A stretch of DNA of 64,000 nucleotides from Streptomyces rubradiris (GCF_016860525.1 NZ_BNEA01000015.1:2790001-2854000), one strand, 5' to 3'; positions 18,319 through 28,058 are shown, counted from the stretch's first letter. Translations and numbers: made by a program. Notes: generated from the letters alone by a model not told the origin.

Positions 18319-18928
18319 GAGGCCGCGCCGGCCCGGTCAGGTGGCGCGGGAGCACGGCCCGCACCAGCTCCGCGATGCCGCCCTCTCCGGGCGGGGCCGC
18401 CACACAGGACAGGGCGAGGCGGACGACCAGTTCGCACGAGAGCAGCAGGTCGGCCGGGGCGGTGCCGGGAGCGGCCAGCGCGGTCGCCGCGCGGTCCCGG
18501 ACGATCCGTACGAAGTCGCGGGGCGCCGGCAGCGGCCCGTCCGCCCGGCGCTGGGCCGGCACCAGGGCGGTGGAGTGCGTGGCGGTGAGCGGCGGGCTCG
18601 GCAGCCGTTCGGTCCAGCAGCCGGTGAGCAGGGCCCGCACCAGCACGTTGTCCCGGGCCGCGGCGGCCGTCCACTCGGCGGTCGCGGTGAGCCGGTCGCA
18701 GGCCTCGGCGGGCCCGGCGAGGGCCCGCTCGACACCGGCGAGGTAGCCGTCGGCCTCCCGCCGCACCAGCGCCCGCGCCAGGCCGTCCTTGCTGCCGAAC
18801 TCGTTGTACAGGGTCTGCCGGGACACCCCGGCCCGCGCGGCCACGTCGACCATGCGCACCGCGGCCCACGGCCGGCGCGCGAGCGCCGCGTAGGCGGCGT
18901 CCAACAACGATTCCCGGGCAGCAGGCAT
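18272..18928 (-). CDS. TetR-family transcription regulator
   Basis: A 218-aa repressor-type protein. The N-terminal helix-turn-helix is clear (AARAGVSRQTLYNEFGSKDGLARAL, residues about 26-50). The C-terminal ligand domain is unclassified. ATG 18928 places the HTH at the usual distance from the N terminus; the frame extends 54 codons further upstream, but that part is Pro/His-rich and unlike the family. It converges on, and overlaps, the SMR transporter gene, so it may or may not control it. A TTGAC-N15-GTCAA dyad lies about 40 bases upstream of its start. Confidence 0.92.
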   Translation of the reverse strand: MPAARESLLDAAYAALARRPWAAVRMVDVAARAGVSRQTLYNEFGSKDGLARALVRREADGYLAGVERALAGPAEACDRLTATAEWTAAAARDNVLVRALLTGCWTERLPSPPLTATHSTALVPAQRRADGPLPAPRDFVRIVRDRAATALAAPGTAPADLLLSCELVVRLALSCVAAPPGEGGIAELVRAVLPRHLTGPARPPSAPTPTAGARSPRR

Positions 18929-18966
18929 CCGCGCCTCCCTGGGCCACAGTGACTTAGCGCCCAGAT

Positions 18967-18991
18967 TTGACGGGCCTGTATGCACTGTCAA
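18967..18991. promoter_or_regulatory. Candidate TetR operator dyad
   Basis: TTGAC-N15-GTCAA with a central GTATGCAC stretch, located between the TetR gene and hisN. The position, 39 bases from the regulator's ATG, suits autoregulation. The minus-strand arm reads TTGACA and could double as a -35 hexamer; no good -10 is visible. Confidence 0.4.
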
Positions 18992-19143
18992 GGGTTCGCG
19001 AGGGGTGTGGGGGGCGTGCGATGAGGTACGGGGGTGGTGACCGCCGGTACACGGGCCGTGGGCGGCCGTACCGCCGTGACCGGATACCACCGCCCGCCGC
19101 CCCCTGTGGCCCCGCGCCGAGCCCGGCGGATACCGTTCGTCAC

Positions 19144-19944
19144 ATGCCCGACTACCTCGACGACCTGCGCCTCGCCCACGCCCTCGCGGACGCGGCCGAC
19201 GCCGCCACCACGGCCCGCTTCCAGGCCCTCGACCTGAAGGTGGAGACCAAGCCGGACATGACGCCGGTGAGCGAAGCGGACAAGGCGGCGGAAGAACTGA
19301 TCCGCGACCGGCTCCAGCGCGCCCGCCCCCAGGACGCCGTCCTCGGCGAGGAGTACGGCGTCGAGGGCACCGGCCCGCGCCGCTGGGTGGTCGACCCGAT
19401 CGACGGCACCAAGAACTACGTCCGCGGCGTCCCGGTGTGGGCCACCCTCATCGCCCTGATGGAGGAGGCGGAGGACGGCTTCCAGCCGGTCGTCGGCGTC
19501 GTCTCCGCCCCCGCCCTCGGCCGCCGCTGGTGGGCGGCGAAGGGCCACGGCGCCTTCACCGGCCGGGACCTGGCCGCCGGCACGCCCATCCGCGTCTCCC
19601 GCGTCGGCAGGCTCGCGGACGCCTCCTTCGCGTACTCCTCGCTCTCCGGCTGGGAGGAGCGGGACCGCCTGGACGGCTTCCTGGACCTCACCCGTCAGGT
19701 GTGGCGCACGCGCGCGTACGGCGACTTCTGGCCGTACATGATGGTCGCGGAGGGTTCCGTGGACATCTGCGCCGAACCGGAGCTGTCCCTGTGGGACATG
19801 GCCGCCACCGCGATCATCGTCACCGAGGCGGGGGGCACCTTCACCGGCCTCGACGGCCGCCCGGGCCCGCACAGCGGCGACGCGGCGGCGTCCAACGGCC
19901 TGCTGCACGACGAGCTGCTGGGGTACCTCGCCCCGCGCCCCTGA
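19144..19944 (+). CDS. hisN: Histidinol-phosphatase HisN (inositol monophosphatase family)
   Basis: A 266-aa Mg-dependent phosphatase that dephosphorylates histidinol phosphate, the penultimate step of histidine synthesis in actinobacteria. IMPase motifs: GEEYG (metal-ligand Glu, 68-72), DPIDGTKN (84-91) and SLWDMAA near 213. The NYVRG and W-rich segments ([10 protein letters not shown]) fit the actinobacterial HisN group, so HisN is preferred over a generic inositol phosphatase, but the two cannot be fully separated by eye. A hairpin terminator follows. Confidence 0.88.
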   Translation: MPDYLDDLRLAHALADAADAATTARFQALDLKVETKPDMTPVSEADKAAEELIRDRLQRARPQDAVLGEEYGVEGTGPRRWVVDPIDGTKNYVRGVPVWATLIALMEEAEDGFQPVVGVVSAPALGRRWWAAKGHGAFTGRDLAAGTPIRVSRVGRLADASFAYSSLSGWEERDRLDGFLDLTRQVWRTRAYGDFWPYMMVAEGSVDICAEPELSLWDMAATAIIVTEAGGTFTGLDGRPGPHSGDAAASNGLLHDELLGYLAPRP

Positions 19945-19959
19945 GCACCGGCACGCCCC

Positions 19960-19987
19960 GCGCGCGCCGTCGACGAGCGGCGCGCGC
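19960..19987 (+). terminator. Hairpin terminator after hisN
   Basis: A perfect 10-bp stem (19960-19969 with 19978-19987) and an 8-base loop, followed by CCCCTTGTTGT. It starts 15 bases past the hisN stop. Confidence 0.65.
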
Positions 19988-20031
19988 CCCCTTGTTGTCC
20001 CTTCCTGTGCCTGTCACCCTGGGCCCACCCC

Positions 20032-20069
20032 CACTTGTGAACAAGTGAATCCCGGGGTTTCCCGGGATT
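20032..20069 (+). promoter_or_regulatory. Stacked palindrome and hairpin before CBS gene
   Basis: CACTTGT-GA-ACAAGTG (20032-20047, perfect 7-bp arms) is followed directly by AATCCCGGG-GTTT-CCCGGGATT (20048-20069, perfect 9-bp stem). Just four bases later the AGGAGGTG ribosome binding site begins. The first looks like an operator and the second like an RNA hairpin in the 5' leader; function unknown. Confidence 0.5.
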
Positions 20070-20088
20070 CCCAGGAGGTGGCCCCTTC

Positions 20089-20484
20089 ATGCTCGTCCGT
20101 GACGCCATGAGCACGGTGATCCTCACCCTCGGCCCCGCCCACACCCTCCGCCAGGCAGCCACCCTGATGTCGTCCCGCCGCGTCGGCGCCGCCGTGGTCC
20201 TCGACCCGGACGCCGGCGGCATCGGCATCCTCACCGAACGCGACATCCTCGACTCCGTGGGCCTCGGCCAGAACCCGGACGCCGAACCCCTGCACGCCCA
20301 CACCACCACCGACATCGTCTTCGCCGCCCCGACCTGGACCCTGGAGGAGGCGGCCCGCGCCATGGCGCACGGCGGCTTCCGGCACCTGGTCGTGCTCGAC
20401 CGCGGCGAGGTGGCCGGGATCGTCTCGGTCCGCGACATCGTCCGCCGCTGGATCCCGGCCCGGGAGCCCGCCCCCGCCTCCTGA
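20089..20484 (+). CDS. Tandem CBS-domain protein
   Basis: A 131-aa protein made of two CBS domains (about 1-60 and 68-122) and nothing else, of the stand-alone type that binds adenine nucleotides. Characteristic features are VRDAM at the start, GIGILTERDIL in domain 1 and VAGIVSVRDIVRR in domain 2. It has a near-perfect AGGAGGTG ribosome binding site, suggesting high translation. No fused partner is present; the target protein is unknown. Confidence 0.93.
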   Translation: MLVRDAMSTVILTLGPAHTLRQAATLMSSRRVGAAVVLDPDAGGIGILTERDILDSVGLGQNPDAEPLHAHTTTDIVFAAPTWTLEEAARAMAHGGFRHLVVLDRGEVAGIVSVRDIVRRWIPAREPAPAS

Positions 20485-20494
20485 ACGCGGCAAC

Positions 20495-20531
20495 GGGCGG
20501 GCCGCCGGGTCCCTGCCCCGGCGGCCCGCCC
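20495..20531 (+). terminator. Hairpin terminator after CBS gene
   Basis: A perfect 15-bp stem (20495-20509 with 20517-20531) and a 7-base loop, ten bases after the CBS stop. Together with the next hairpin it separates the convergent CBS and catalase genes. Confidence 0.75.
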
Positions 20532-20552
20532 GCCTGTTGTGAACGCACGAAC

Positions 20553-20584
20553 GGGCCGGACCCAGAGCACCATGGGTCCGGCCC
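20553..20584 (-). terminator. Hairpin terminator after catalase gene
   Basis: A perfect 12-bp stem (20553-20564 with 20573-20584), located 23 bases downstream of the catalase stop on the minus strand. Confidence 0.7.
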
Positions 20585-20607
20585 GCCCAGCCGCGAGGGC
20601 GGCCGGC

Positions 20608-22080
20608 TCAGCCGCGCAGCGCCTGCACCGCGCTCTCCAGCCGCTTGCCGAAGTCGGCGTCGGCGTTGCGGAAGTTGCCGATCGCGCGCTCGATGATGTC
20701 CTCGCGCGAGACCTTGGCGATGAAGCCGGCCAGGTTGGCGATCAGCCGCTCCTTCTCCGCCTCGGTCATCAGCCGGTAGAGGTTGCCCGCCTGGACGAAG
20801 TCGTCGTCCTCGGCGTGGACCGGCGTCGGGTGGTTGCCGGTGCCGCCGGTGAAGCCGTCGAACGGCTGCCACAGCGCGCGGCCGGTCTGCTGCGGCCCGC
20901 CGAAGCTGTTCGGCTCGTAGTTCTTCTCGCCGCCGTGCCGGCCGTCGTAGAGGTAGCCGTCACGGGAGTGGGTGCGTGCCTCGGTGGCGTGCGGGCGGTT
21001 GACCGGCAGGTGGTCGGCGTTGATGCCGACGCGGTAGCGGTGCGCGTCGCCGTAGGCGAACAGCCGGCCCTGGAGCATCTTGTCGGGCGAGGGGCCGATG
21101 CCGGGCACGAAGTGCGCCGGGGAGAAGATCGACTGCTCGACCTCGGCGAAGATGTTGCGCGGGTTGCGGTTCAGCTCCAGCTTGCCGATCGTGATGACCG
21201 GGTAGTCCGCGTGCGGCCACACCTTGGTCAGGTCGAACGGGTTGAAGCGGTAGGTCGCCGCGTCGGCCGCCGGCATGATCTGCACGCCCACGGTCCAGCT
21301 CGGGAACTCCCCGCGCTCGATCGCCTCGCGCAGGTCGCGCTGGTGGGAGTCGGGGTCCTTGCCCGCGAGGACCTCCGCCTCCTCGGCGGTGAGGTTCTTG
21401 ATCCCCTGGTCGGTCTTGAAGTGGTACTTGACCCAGAAGACCTCGCCCGCCTCGTTGCTCCACTGGAAGGTGTGCGAGCCGAAGCCGTCCATGTGCCGGT
21501 ACGACGCCGGGATGCCGCGGTCGCCGAACAGCCAGGTCACCTGGTGCGTGGACTCCGGCGACAGCGACCAGAAGTCCCACACGTTGTCGGCTTCCTGGCT
21601 GCCGGTGTACGGGTCGCGCTTCTGGGTGTGGATGAAGTCCGGGAACTTGATCGCGTCCCGGATGAAGAAGACCGGGGTGTTGTTGCCGACGAGGTCGTAG
21701 TTGCCCTCCTCGGTGTAGAACTTCACCGCGAAGCCCCGCGGGTCACGCACGGCGTCCGCCGCGCCGAGGTTGCCCGCCACGGTCGAGAACCGCAGGAAGA
21801 CCTCGGTCTGCTTGCCGACCTCCGACAGGAAGGCGGCACGCGTGTACGGGGTGACGTCCGCGGTCACGGTGAAGGTGCCGTAGGCACCGGCACCGCGGGC
21901 GTGCACGACGCGCTCCGGGATCCGCTCCCGGTTGAAGTGGGCCAGCTTCTCCAGCAGCAGCTGGTCCTGGACGAGGACCGGCCCGCCGACGCCCGCCGTC
22001 TCGCTGTTCTGGTTGTCGGCGACCGGAGCTCCGGCCTCCGTGGTGAGCGGTCCCTGCGACACGTGCGCCTCCTGCGTCAT
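20608..22080 (-). CDS. kat: Monofunctional heme catalase
   Basis: Dismutates hydrogen peroxide; 490 aa, the small-subunit clade length. Active-site motifs: the distal histidine in [10 protein letters not shown], the distal asparagine region in [12 protein letters not shown], and the proximal heme tyrosine in [15 protein letters not shown] 22080 has a GGACAGGACAAG ribosome binding site and is preferred over an in-frame TTG at 22107. Divergent from a Fur-family gene with a dyad operator between them. That is the arrangement expected for a peroxide-responsive repressor controlling its neighbouring catalase. Confidence 0.96.
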   Translation of the reverse strand: MTQEAHVSQGPLTTEAGAPVADNQNSETAGVGGPVLVQDQLLLEKLAHFNRERIPERVVHARGAGAYGTFTVTADVTPYTRAAFLSEVGKQTEVFLRFSTVAGNLGAADAVRDPRGFAVKFYTEEGNYDLVGNNTPVFFIRDAIKFPDFIHTQKRDPYTGSQEADNVWDFWSLSPESTHQVTWLFGDRGIPASYRHMDGFGSHTFQWSNEAGEVFWVKYHFKTDQGIKNLTAEEAEVLAGKDPDSHQRDLREAIERGEFPSWTVGVQIMPAADAATYRFNPFDLTKVWPHADYPVITIGKLELNRNPRNIFAEVEQSIFSPAHFVPGIGPSPDKMLQGRLFAYGDAHRYRVGINADHLPVNRPHATEARTHSRDGYLYDGRHGGEKNYEPNSFGGPQQTGRALWQPFDGFTGGTGNHPTPVHAEDDDFVQAGNLYRLMTEAEKERLIANLAGFIAKVSREDIIERAIGNFRNADADFGKRLESAVQALRG

Positions 22081-22129
22081 CACTGACTTGTCCTGTCCTG
22101 TGGCCAAAGCCGTTCCCGATCCTACAATG

Positions 22130-22167
22130 GACTTTGTCTAAGTCAAGTGATGATCCAAAGTCACACC
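22130..22167. promoter_or_regulatory. Candidate CatR/Fur-type operator
   Basis: GACTT-TGTCT-AAGTC (22130-22144) is a perfect 5-5-5 dyad in the catalase-catR intergenic region. An inverted GACTTTG / CAAAGTC pair also spans 22130-22162. The stretch is AT-richer than its surroundings, as is usual for Fur-family boxes. Confidence 0.55.
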
Positions 22168-22207
22168 TATTCCCGATCTGGGGATCCTTCCTGTTAGGCT
22201 GGTGGCC

Positions 22208-22624
22208 ATGAGCGACCTTCTGGAACGGCTGCGTGGACGCGGATGGCGGATGACCGCGCAGCGGCGCGTGGTGGCCGAGGTCCTGAACGGCGAGCACGTC
22301 CATCTGACCGCCGACGAGGTCCACGCGCGCGCCGTCGCGAGACTGCCCGAGATCTCCCGGGCGACCGTCTACAACACCCTGGGCGAGCTGGTCTCGCTCG
22401 GCGAGGTGCTGGAAGTCACGACGGACAAGCGCGCCAAGCGGTACGACCCGAACGCGCACCGGCCGCACCACCACCTGGTGTGCGCCCGCTGCGGCGCGAT
22501 CCGTGACGTCCACCCGAACGGAAACCCGCTCGCCGACCTCCCCGACACCGAGCGCTTCGGCTTCACGGTGTCGGACGTCGAGGTGACCTACCGGGGGCTG
22601 TGCCCGGACTGCGCCGGCGCGTGA
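22208..22624 (+). CDS. catR: Fur-family peroxide/metal-responsive repressor (CatR-like)
   Basis: A 138-aa Fur-family winged-helix repressor. DNA-binding domain at 1-80 with ISRATVYNTLGEL as recognition helix; a HRPHHH metal-site cluster at 84-89; and two structural-zinc CxxC pairs (C92-C95, C132-C135). Next to a divergent catalase gene, it best fits a PerR-like sensor. S. coelicolor CatR is a known H2O2-sensing Fur homologue that represses a catalase. ATG 22208 is used rather than GTG 22202. A textbook terminator follows. Confidence 0.9.
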   Translation: MSDLLERLRGRGWRMTAQRRVVAEVLNGEHVHLTADEVHARAVARLPEISRATVYNTLGELVSLGEVLEVTTDKRAKRYDPNAHRPHHHLVCARCGAIRDVHPNGNPLADLPDTERFGFTVSDVEVTYRGLCPDCAGA

Positions 22625-22655
22625 CCTGAGCGGCCCATCGCGTGACACGCGGCAG

Positions 22656-22681
22656 AAGGGGGGCGAGAGCCCCCTTTTTTT
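22656..22681 (+). terminator. Intrinsic terminator after catR
   Basis: A GGGGGC-GAGA-GCCCCC hairpin with a GNRA-form tetraloop followed by seven T residues, 31 bases after the catR stop. One of the few U-tract terminators in the window. Confidence 0.9.
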
Positions 22682-22764
22682 GCTGCCCGTTTCCGCTGAC
22701 CCACCTTTGCGCCGCCCGGATCGGGCGGACGTCACTGTCCGGATCAGGCGAGCGCCGGAACGAC

Positions 22765-22800
22765 CGAGGGCCGGAACCCATTTCTGGATTCCGGCCCTCG
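22765..22800 (-). terminator. Hairpin downstream of initiator tRNA (copy 1)
   Basis: A perfect 12-bp stem (22765-22776 with 22789-22800) beginning nine bases past the tRNA 3' end on the minus strand. Confidence 0.65.
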
Positions 22801-22808
22801 GCCTTCAG

Positions 22809-22882
22809 TAGCGGGGACAGGATTTGAACCTGCGACCTCTGGGTTATGAGCCCAGCGAGCTACCGAGCTGCTCCACCCCGCG
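22809..22882 (-). tRNA. Initiator tRNA-fMet (CAT), copy 1
   Basis: A 74-base cloverleaf: acceptor CGCGGGG pairing with CCCCGCT (C1-U72 mismatch), anticodon loop CTCATAA, three consecutive G:C pairs next to the anticodon loop (CTGGG/CCCAG), and T-loop TTCAAAT. The unpaired position 1-72 and the GGG/CCC anticodon stem are the hallmarks of initiator tRNA. CCA is not encoded. Identical to the copy at 24988. Confidence 0.95.
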
Positions 22883-22950
22883 TCGATGAACAAGACACTA
22901 CGTGACTGTTGAGCCGGGATGCAAATCCCTTGGCGGGTGAGTGGCCGGGG

Positions 22951-24777
22951 TCACGCCGACAGCTCCTCGCGCAGCGCGTCCCGCAGTCGCCCCGCCCGCT
23001 CCGCCACCTCCGCCGGACCCAGCTCCACCGCACGGGCGGCCCAGCGCTGCCCCTCCGCCAGCTCGCCACGACGCGCGTAGACCAGGGCCAGCCGCAGCGC
23101 GGCCCGCCCGTGGCCGGCGTCGGCCGCCCGGGTCCACCACACCGCCGCCTCCGGTTCGCTGCCCTCACGGGCGAGCAGCAGCCCGAGGTTGAAGGCGCCG
23201 TTGCGCGAGCCGGCCTCGGCCGCCGTCCGGTACCACCGCGCCGCCTCCACCACGTCCCCCCGGGCGGCGGCCAGCATCCCGACCCGGACCTGGGCCCGCC
23301 GGTGCCCCTGGGTGGCGGCCCGCTCGTACCACTCCTCGCACTCGGTCTTCTCGTGCACGATCTCGCCCAGCTCGTGCGCGGGCTCGGGCGGCCGGCGCGC
23401 GTCGAGCAGGGTGGCCAGCCGGTATGCGCCCTCCGCGCTGCCGCCCCCCGCGGCGCAGCGCAGATGGCGTTCGGCCTCCCGCTCGTCGCCCTCGCGCAGC
23501 CGGGCGATCCCCACCTGGAGGGCGGCCTCGGCGTGTCCGGCGGCGGCGGCCCGCTCGTACCAGCGCAGCGCCATCCGCTCCTCGCCGCGTCCGGCGTAGA
23601 GGATGCCGAGGTTGAACGCGGCGTCCACGCTTCCGGCCTCGGCGGCCTTGGAGAACCACGGCTCGGCCCCGGTCGTGTCGCCGCCCTGGAGCAGCAGGAT
23701 GGCCAGCGCGTTGGCGGCCTCCCGGTGCCCGGCGTAGGCGGCCCGCCGGTACCACTGTTCGGCCTGCGCGGTGCGGCCCTGCTCGGCGCAGAGCAGGCCG
23801 AGGTTGTAGGCGCCGTTGTCGTCGCCGGCGTCCAGCGCGGCCCGGTACCAGCGCTCGGCGGTCTGGGTCTCGCCGCGCTCCGCGTGCAGCGCGCCCAGGG
23901 CGTTGGCCGCGTTGCCGTCGCCCTCCTGGGCGGCGCGCAGCCACCACACGGCGGCGCTCTCGGTGTCGCCCGCGTCGCGCAGCAGGAAGCCGAGGGCGCA
24001 GGCGGCCCGCGGCTCGCCGTCCTTGGCGGAGGTCAGGTACCAGCGCCCGGCCTCCTTCAGCTCACCGCGCCGCTCCAGGATCGCCCCGAGCTGGAGCGCG
24101 GCCTTCCGGTGCCCGCGCGCCGCGGCCTGCCGGTACCACTGCTCGGCCTCCGCGACCCCGTTGTCCGGGCCGTTTCCCTCCCCGGGCCACTCCTCCCCGT
24201 GCCCGGCGGCGCGGTCCAGCGCCCGGGCCAGCCGGTAGGCGGCCTCGCGGTGCCCGCGCTCGGCGGCGGACCGCATCCAGTGCTCGGCGCCGGCGTCGCC
24301 GCGGTGCTCCAGCAGGTCGGCGAGGGCGTAGGCGCCGAGGACATGGCCCTGCTCGGCGGACTGGCGCAGCCAGTACTCGGCGGCCGGCTCGTCCCCGCGC
24401 TCGCGGTGGTAGCGGCCGAGGGCGTGCGCCGCGGCGGCGGACCCGGCCACGGCGGCGATCCGCCACCAGCCGGCCGCCTCCTCGGGATAACCGCGCTGGT
24501 GCAGCAGGACGCCCAGGTTGTTGGCGGCGGCCCGGTCACCGGCCGCGGTGGCGGCGCGCAGATGGGGTTCGGCCGCGTCCAGCTCGCCGCGGCGCAGCAG
24601 CATCGCCCCCAGGACGCTGGCCGCCTCGGCGTCCCCGCTCTGCGCGGCGAGCGCGAGGCGCGTCTCCTCGGCGGCCTCCCCCATGTCCGCCAACTCGTCG
24701 CGGGCCGACTCCGTACCGGAAGACTGCGCAAATCGCCCTGACTCGAACAGAGTTGCCTTCTCCCCCATAACGTCCAT
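22951..24777 (-). CDS. Sel1/TPR-like repeat protein
   Basis: A 608-aa protein made almost wholly of about 15 alpha-helical repeats of 34-36 residues with the pattern AA-x3-LG-x-L-x3-G-(D/E)-x3-A-x2-W-(Y/L)-x2-A-A-x-x-G. These are Sel1-like/TPR units with conserved A-W-Y/W-R-x-A-A turns. The first 35 residues are acidic and non-repetitive. No enzymatic domain, signal peptide or membrane segment is seen. It lies between two identical initiator tRNA genes transcribed in the same direction. Likely a protein scaffold; function unknown. Confidence 0.88.
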   Translation of the reverse strand: MDVMGEKATLFESGRFAQSSGTESARDELADMGEAAEETRLALAAQSGDAEAASVLGAMLLRRGELDAAEPHLRAATAAGDRAAANNLGVLLHQRGYPEEAAGWWRIAAVAGSAAAAHALGRYHRERGDEPAAEYWLRQSAEQGHVLGAYALADLLEHRGDAGAEHWMRSAAERGHREAAYRLARALDRAAGHGEEWPGEGNGPDNGVAEAEQWYRQAAARGHRKAALQLGAILERRGELKEAGRWYLTSAKDGEPRAACALGFLLRDAGDTESAAVWWLRAAQEGDGNAANALGALHAERGETQTAERWYRAALDAGDDNGAYNLGLLCAEQGRTAQAEQWYRRAAYAGHREAANALAILLLQGGDTTGAEPWFSKAAEAGSVDAAFNLGILYAGRGEERMALRWYERAAAAGHAEAALQVGIARLREGDEREAERHLRCAAGGGSAEGAYRLATLLDARRPPEPAHELGEIVHEKTECEEWYERAATQGHRRAQVRVGMLAAARGDVVEAARWYRTAAEAGSRNGAFNLGLLLAREGSEPEAAVWWTRAADAGHGRAALRLALVYARRGELAEGQRWAARAVELGPAEVAERAGRLRDALREELSA

Positions 24778-24943
24778 CGTCGCACCACCTGCAACCTGGG
24801 TACACCCGGTATACCGCAGCAGCCCGTAAGGTCACTTCGGCGTTTTGTCGACATGCCCACAGAGTGACAAGTCAAACACACACCCCCCAACTCCCCACGG
24901 CGGCGCGGCCGTCACTCCCCTCGGTATGTGAGTTCGCACACCA

Positions 24944-24980
24944 CGAAGGCCCGGATCCCTTTTCCGGATCCGGGCCTTCG
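24944..24980 (-). terminator. Hairpin downstream of initiator tRNA (copy 2)
   Basis: A perfect 15-bp stem (24944-24958 with 24966-24980) beginning eight bases past the 3' end of the second tRNA-fMet. It separates this tRNA from the Sel1-protein gene. Confidence 0.7.
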
Positions 24981-24987
24981 ACGTGAG

Positions 24988-25061
24988 TAGCGGGGACAGG
25001 ATTTGAACCTGCGACCTCTGGGTTATGAGCCCAGCGAGCTACCGAGCTGCTCCACCCCGCG
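24988..25061 (-). tRNA. Initiator tRNA-fMet (CAT), copy 2
   Basis: Same 74-base sequence as 22809-22882 with all initiator hallmarks (C1-U72 mismatch, three G:C pairs below a CTCATAA anticodon loop). The flanking sequences differ, apart from each copy being followed by a strong hairpin. CCA is not encoded. Confidence 0.95.
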
Positions 25062-25103
25062 CCGTTGCGTGTCAACCGTACCACGGCGCGAGGGGCGTCT
25101 TGA

Positions 25104-28058
25104 TCAACTCTGGTTCTTCCCGCCGTCCTTCTCGCCGGTCTCGCCGCCGGCCTTGTCACCGGCCTTGTCGTCGGTTTTCCCGCCGGTCTTGTCGTCGGCG
25201 GTCTTGTCGTCCGCCTTGGACTGGGCCTCCTCGGCCTTCTTCAGGGCCTCCCGGAGTTGCTCCTGCGCCTTGGCGTACGCGGCCCAGTCCGGCCCGTCCT
25301 GGAGCGCCCGCTGCCCCGCGTCGAAGGCCTTCTGGGCGTCCTGGAGCGCCTGCCGGACCGTCGGGTCGCTCGTGTCGGGCGGGGTGCCGGTTCCCGGCGG
25401 CCTGGTGGCCGACTTCTTGGTGCCGAAGATCTTGTCGAGCGCCTCGTCGAGGGTGTTCTCGAACTCGGTCTGGTTCCCGTAGGTGACCAGAACCTTCCGC
25501 AGCAGCGGCAGCTTGAGTCCGCTGCCGCGGACGTAGACGGGCTCCACATAGAGCAGTCCGCCGTCCAGCGGCACGGTCAGCAGGTTGCCGTACTCGATGT
25601 CGGAGTCGTCTCCCCTCAGGAGCTTGATCGTGGAGGCGATCCTCTCGTCCGAGTTGAACTTGCTCTGTACCTGTTTGGGTCCGTCGACCGTCGTCCTGGT
25701 CGGCAGTTTCAGAATCCTGATCTTGCCGTAGTCCTTGCTGTCGGCCTCCGCGTCCACGGTCATGAACGCCGCCAGGTTGTCCCGCCCGGTGGGCGTGAAC
25801 GTCGTCGACAGGGAGAACGCCTGCTGCTTCTGATCCGGCATCTTCATGCTCAGGTAGTACGGCGGCACCGCGTTGCCCGACTTGTTGGTCGGGTCGTTGG
25901 GCACCTGCCACACCTCGCTGCCGGTCAGGTAGGTCTCGGCGTCCGTCACGTGGTAGCGGGTGAGCAGTTCGCGCTGCACCTTGAACAGGTCCTGCGGGTA
26001 GCGCAGATGGTCCATCAGGTCGCCGGAGATCGCGCTCCTGGGCTGCACCGTGTCCGGGAACGCCTTCATCCAGGTCTTCAGCACCGGGTCCTGGGTGTCC
26101 CACTGGTACAGCTTGACCTCACCGGTGTAGGCGTCGACCGTCGCCTTCACCGAGTTGCGGATGTAGTTGACCTGGTTCTGCTGGGCCACCACCGCGCGGG
26201 AGTTGTTGGTCGCGGTCAGCGAGTCGGCCGTCGTATCGCCCAGGGTCGTACGGGAGGCGTACGGGTAGCCGTTGGTGGTCGTGTAGGCGTCGACGATCCA
26301 CTGGATGCGGCCGCCGACGACCGCCGGGTAGGCGTCGCCGTCGATGGTCAGCCAGGGGGCGACCGCCTCCACGCGCTCTTTGGGGGTGCGGTTGTACAGG
26401 ATTCGCGAACCCTTGCCGATCGCGCCCGAGTACAGGATCTGCGGCTCGTTGAACGTCAGCGCGTACGCGGCCCGGTTGACCGGGTTGTCGAGGTTGACGC
26501 CGCTGCCGCCCCGGTAGCTGGTCGGCTTCTCACCGTCGTTGTCGGAGTAGTCGATCTCCTCCTGGGGACCGCCGACGATCGAGTAGGTGGTGGTCTTCTC
26601 GCCGTAGTAGATCCGCTGCTCGTAGGTGCCGAGGTCGCCCTTGGACGGCAGGTCGTACTCGGTGAACACCGGCTCGCCGCCCTTGGCCTCGGTGCCCTTG
26701 GCGGCGACCACGCCGAAACCGTGCGTGTAGCGGAAGTGGTCGTTGATCCAGTTGTGCTTCGGGACGCCGGCCAGGTCCAGCTCGCGCAGCCCGATGACCG
26801 TGTCCTGTTCCTTGCCGTCCTTGCCGGGGTACCGGTCGACGTCCAGGTTGTCCGGGAAGCCGTAGTAGTCCTTCATCTCCTGACGCTGCTGGAACGTCGG
26901 GGAGACGATGTTCGGGTCGATGATCCGGAAGCTCGCCGCGTCGTCGGCGGCACCGCGCAGCGTGCTCTTGTCCTTGGTCTTGGACTCGCCCTCGTAGTCG
27001 GTGACCTTGGTGTCGTCGATGCCGTACGCCTCGCGGGTGGCGTTCAGGTTCTTCTGGACGTACGGCGCCTCCTTGGCCTGCTCGTTCGGCTGCACCTGGA
27101 ACTTCTGCACGATGGCCGGGTACAGGCCGCCGATCAGGATCGCCGAGAGCACCATCAGGCCGAAGCCGATGACGGGCAGCTGCCAGGTGCGCCGCCACAG
27201 CGTGGCGAAGAACAGCAGCGCGCAGATGACGGCGATGCAGAACAGGATGGTCTTGGCCGGCAGATAGGCGTTGGCGTCGACATAGCGCAGGCCGGTCCAG
27301 TTGTCGGTGGCCTTGAAGTCGCTGGACTTGACCGCGAGGCCGTACCGGTCGAGCCAGTAGGCGACCGCCTTCAGGGCGACGAAGATGCCGAGCAGCACCG
27401 ACAGGTGGCCGGTCGCGGCAGCGGTGGCCCGGGCGCCCGGACTGGTGACGCGCAGCCCGCCGTACAGGTAGTGGGTGAGCGCGGCGGCGATCAGGCACAG
27501 GATGGTCGCGGCGAAGCCGAAGCCCAGCAGGAACCGGTACCAGGGCAGGTCGAAAGCGTAGAAGGCGACATCGAGGTGGAACTGCGGGTCCTTCTGGTGG
27601 AAGGGCACGCCGTTCACCCACATCAGCCACGTCCGCCACTGGCCCGCCGCCGAGGCGCCCGCGATCAGCCCGACCAGGCAGGTGACGACGAGCAGCAGCC
27701 ACTTCTTGTACGGCGCGATGCCCATGCGGTAGCGGTCCAGGCTCTGCTGCTCCATGGACATGGCGCTGAGCGGAGGCCGCAGCCGGTGCGCGAGCCAGAT
27801 GTTGAGGCCGACCGCGACCGCCATCAGCAGGCCGAAGACGAAGAAGAGCCCGATCTTCGTGGACAGGGTGGTGGTGAACACGGACGAGTAGTGCACCGAC
27901 CGGTACCAGAGCCAGTCCGTCCAGAATCCCGCGAACATGGTGAAGACCATGCCCAGGGCGGCGAGGACCCCCAGGGTCACGAGCAGGGCCCGCACCTTCC
28001 GGGAGGGGCGGCCCGCCCTGATCCGTGGCCCCGTCGGGCCTCCGCCGCGGTCCGGCAT
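25104..28058 (-). CDS. UPF0182 family large membrane protein
   Basis: A 984-aa protein. Seven predicted transmembrane segments within residues 20-330 (starting [16 protein letters not shown]) are followed by a large extracytoplasmic region of about 570 residues and a low-complexity Lys/Asp/Gly-rich tail ([17 protein letters not shown] and so on) that ends the protein. This layout, length and the [13 protein letters not shown] segment fit the actinobacterial UPF0182 family, whose function is unknown. ATG 28058 is used; the frame is open 32 codons upstream but that part is Arg/Gly-rich and unlike the family. Divergent from the PPA1309-type gene. Confidence 0.93.
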   Translation of the reverse strand: MPDRGGGPTGPRIRAGRPSRKVRALLVTLGVLAALGMVFTMFAGFWTDWLWYRSVHYSSVFTTTLSTKIGLFFVFGLLMAVAVGLNIWLAHRLRPPLSAMSMEQQSLDRYRMGIAPYKKWLLLVVTCLVGLIAGASAAGQWRTWLMWVNGVPFHQKDPQFHLDVAFYAFDLPWYRFLLGFGFAATILCLIAAALTHYLYGGLRVTSPGARATAAATGHLSVLLGIFVALKAVAYWLDRYGLAVKSSDFKATDNWTGLRYVDANAYLPAKTILFCIAVICALLFFATLWRRTWQLPVIGFGLMVLSAILIGGLYPAIVQKFQVQPNEQAKEAPYVQKNLNATREAYGIDDTKVTDYEGESKTKDKSTLRGAADDAASFRIIDPNIVSPTFQQRQEMKDYYGFPDNLDVDRYPGKDGKEQDTVIGLRELDLAGVPKHNWINDHFRYTHGFGVVAAKGTEAKGGEPVFTEYDLPSKGDLGTYEQRIYYGEKTTTYSIVGGPQEEIDYSDNDGEKPTSYRGGSGVNLDNPVNRAAYALTFNEPQILYSGAIGKGSRILYNRTPKERVEAVAPWLTIDGDAYPAVVGGRIQWIVDAYTTTNGYPYASRTTLGDTTADSLTATNNSRAVVAQQNQVNYIRNSVKATVDAYTGEVKLYQWDTQDPVLKTWMKAFPDTVQPRSAISGDLMDHLRYPQDLFKVQRELLTRYHVTDAETYLTGSEVWQVPNDPTNKSGNAVPPYYLSMKMPDQKQQAFSLSTTFTPTGRDNLAAFMTVDAEADSKDYGKIRILKLPTRTTVDGPKQVQSKFNSDERIASTIKLLRGDDSDIEYGNLLTVPLDGGLLYVEPVYVRGSGLKLPLLRKVLVTYGNQTEFENTLDEALDKIFGTKKSATRPPGTGTPPDTSDPTVRQALQDAQKAFDAGQRALQDGPDWAAYAKAQEQLREALKKAEEAQSKADDKTADDKTGGKTDDKAGDKAGGETGEKDGGKNQS

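Noticed and set aside
22641..22690. GC-rich hairpin before the tRNA as a possible riboswitch
   Set aside because: It is a simple GNRA-loop hairpin followed by seven T, a standard terminator for catR.
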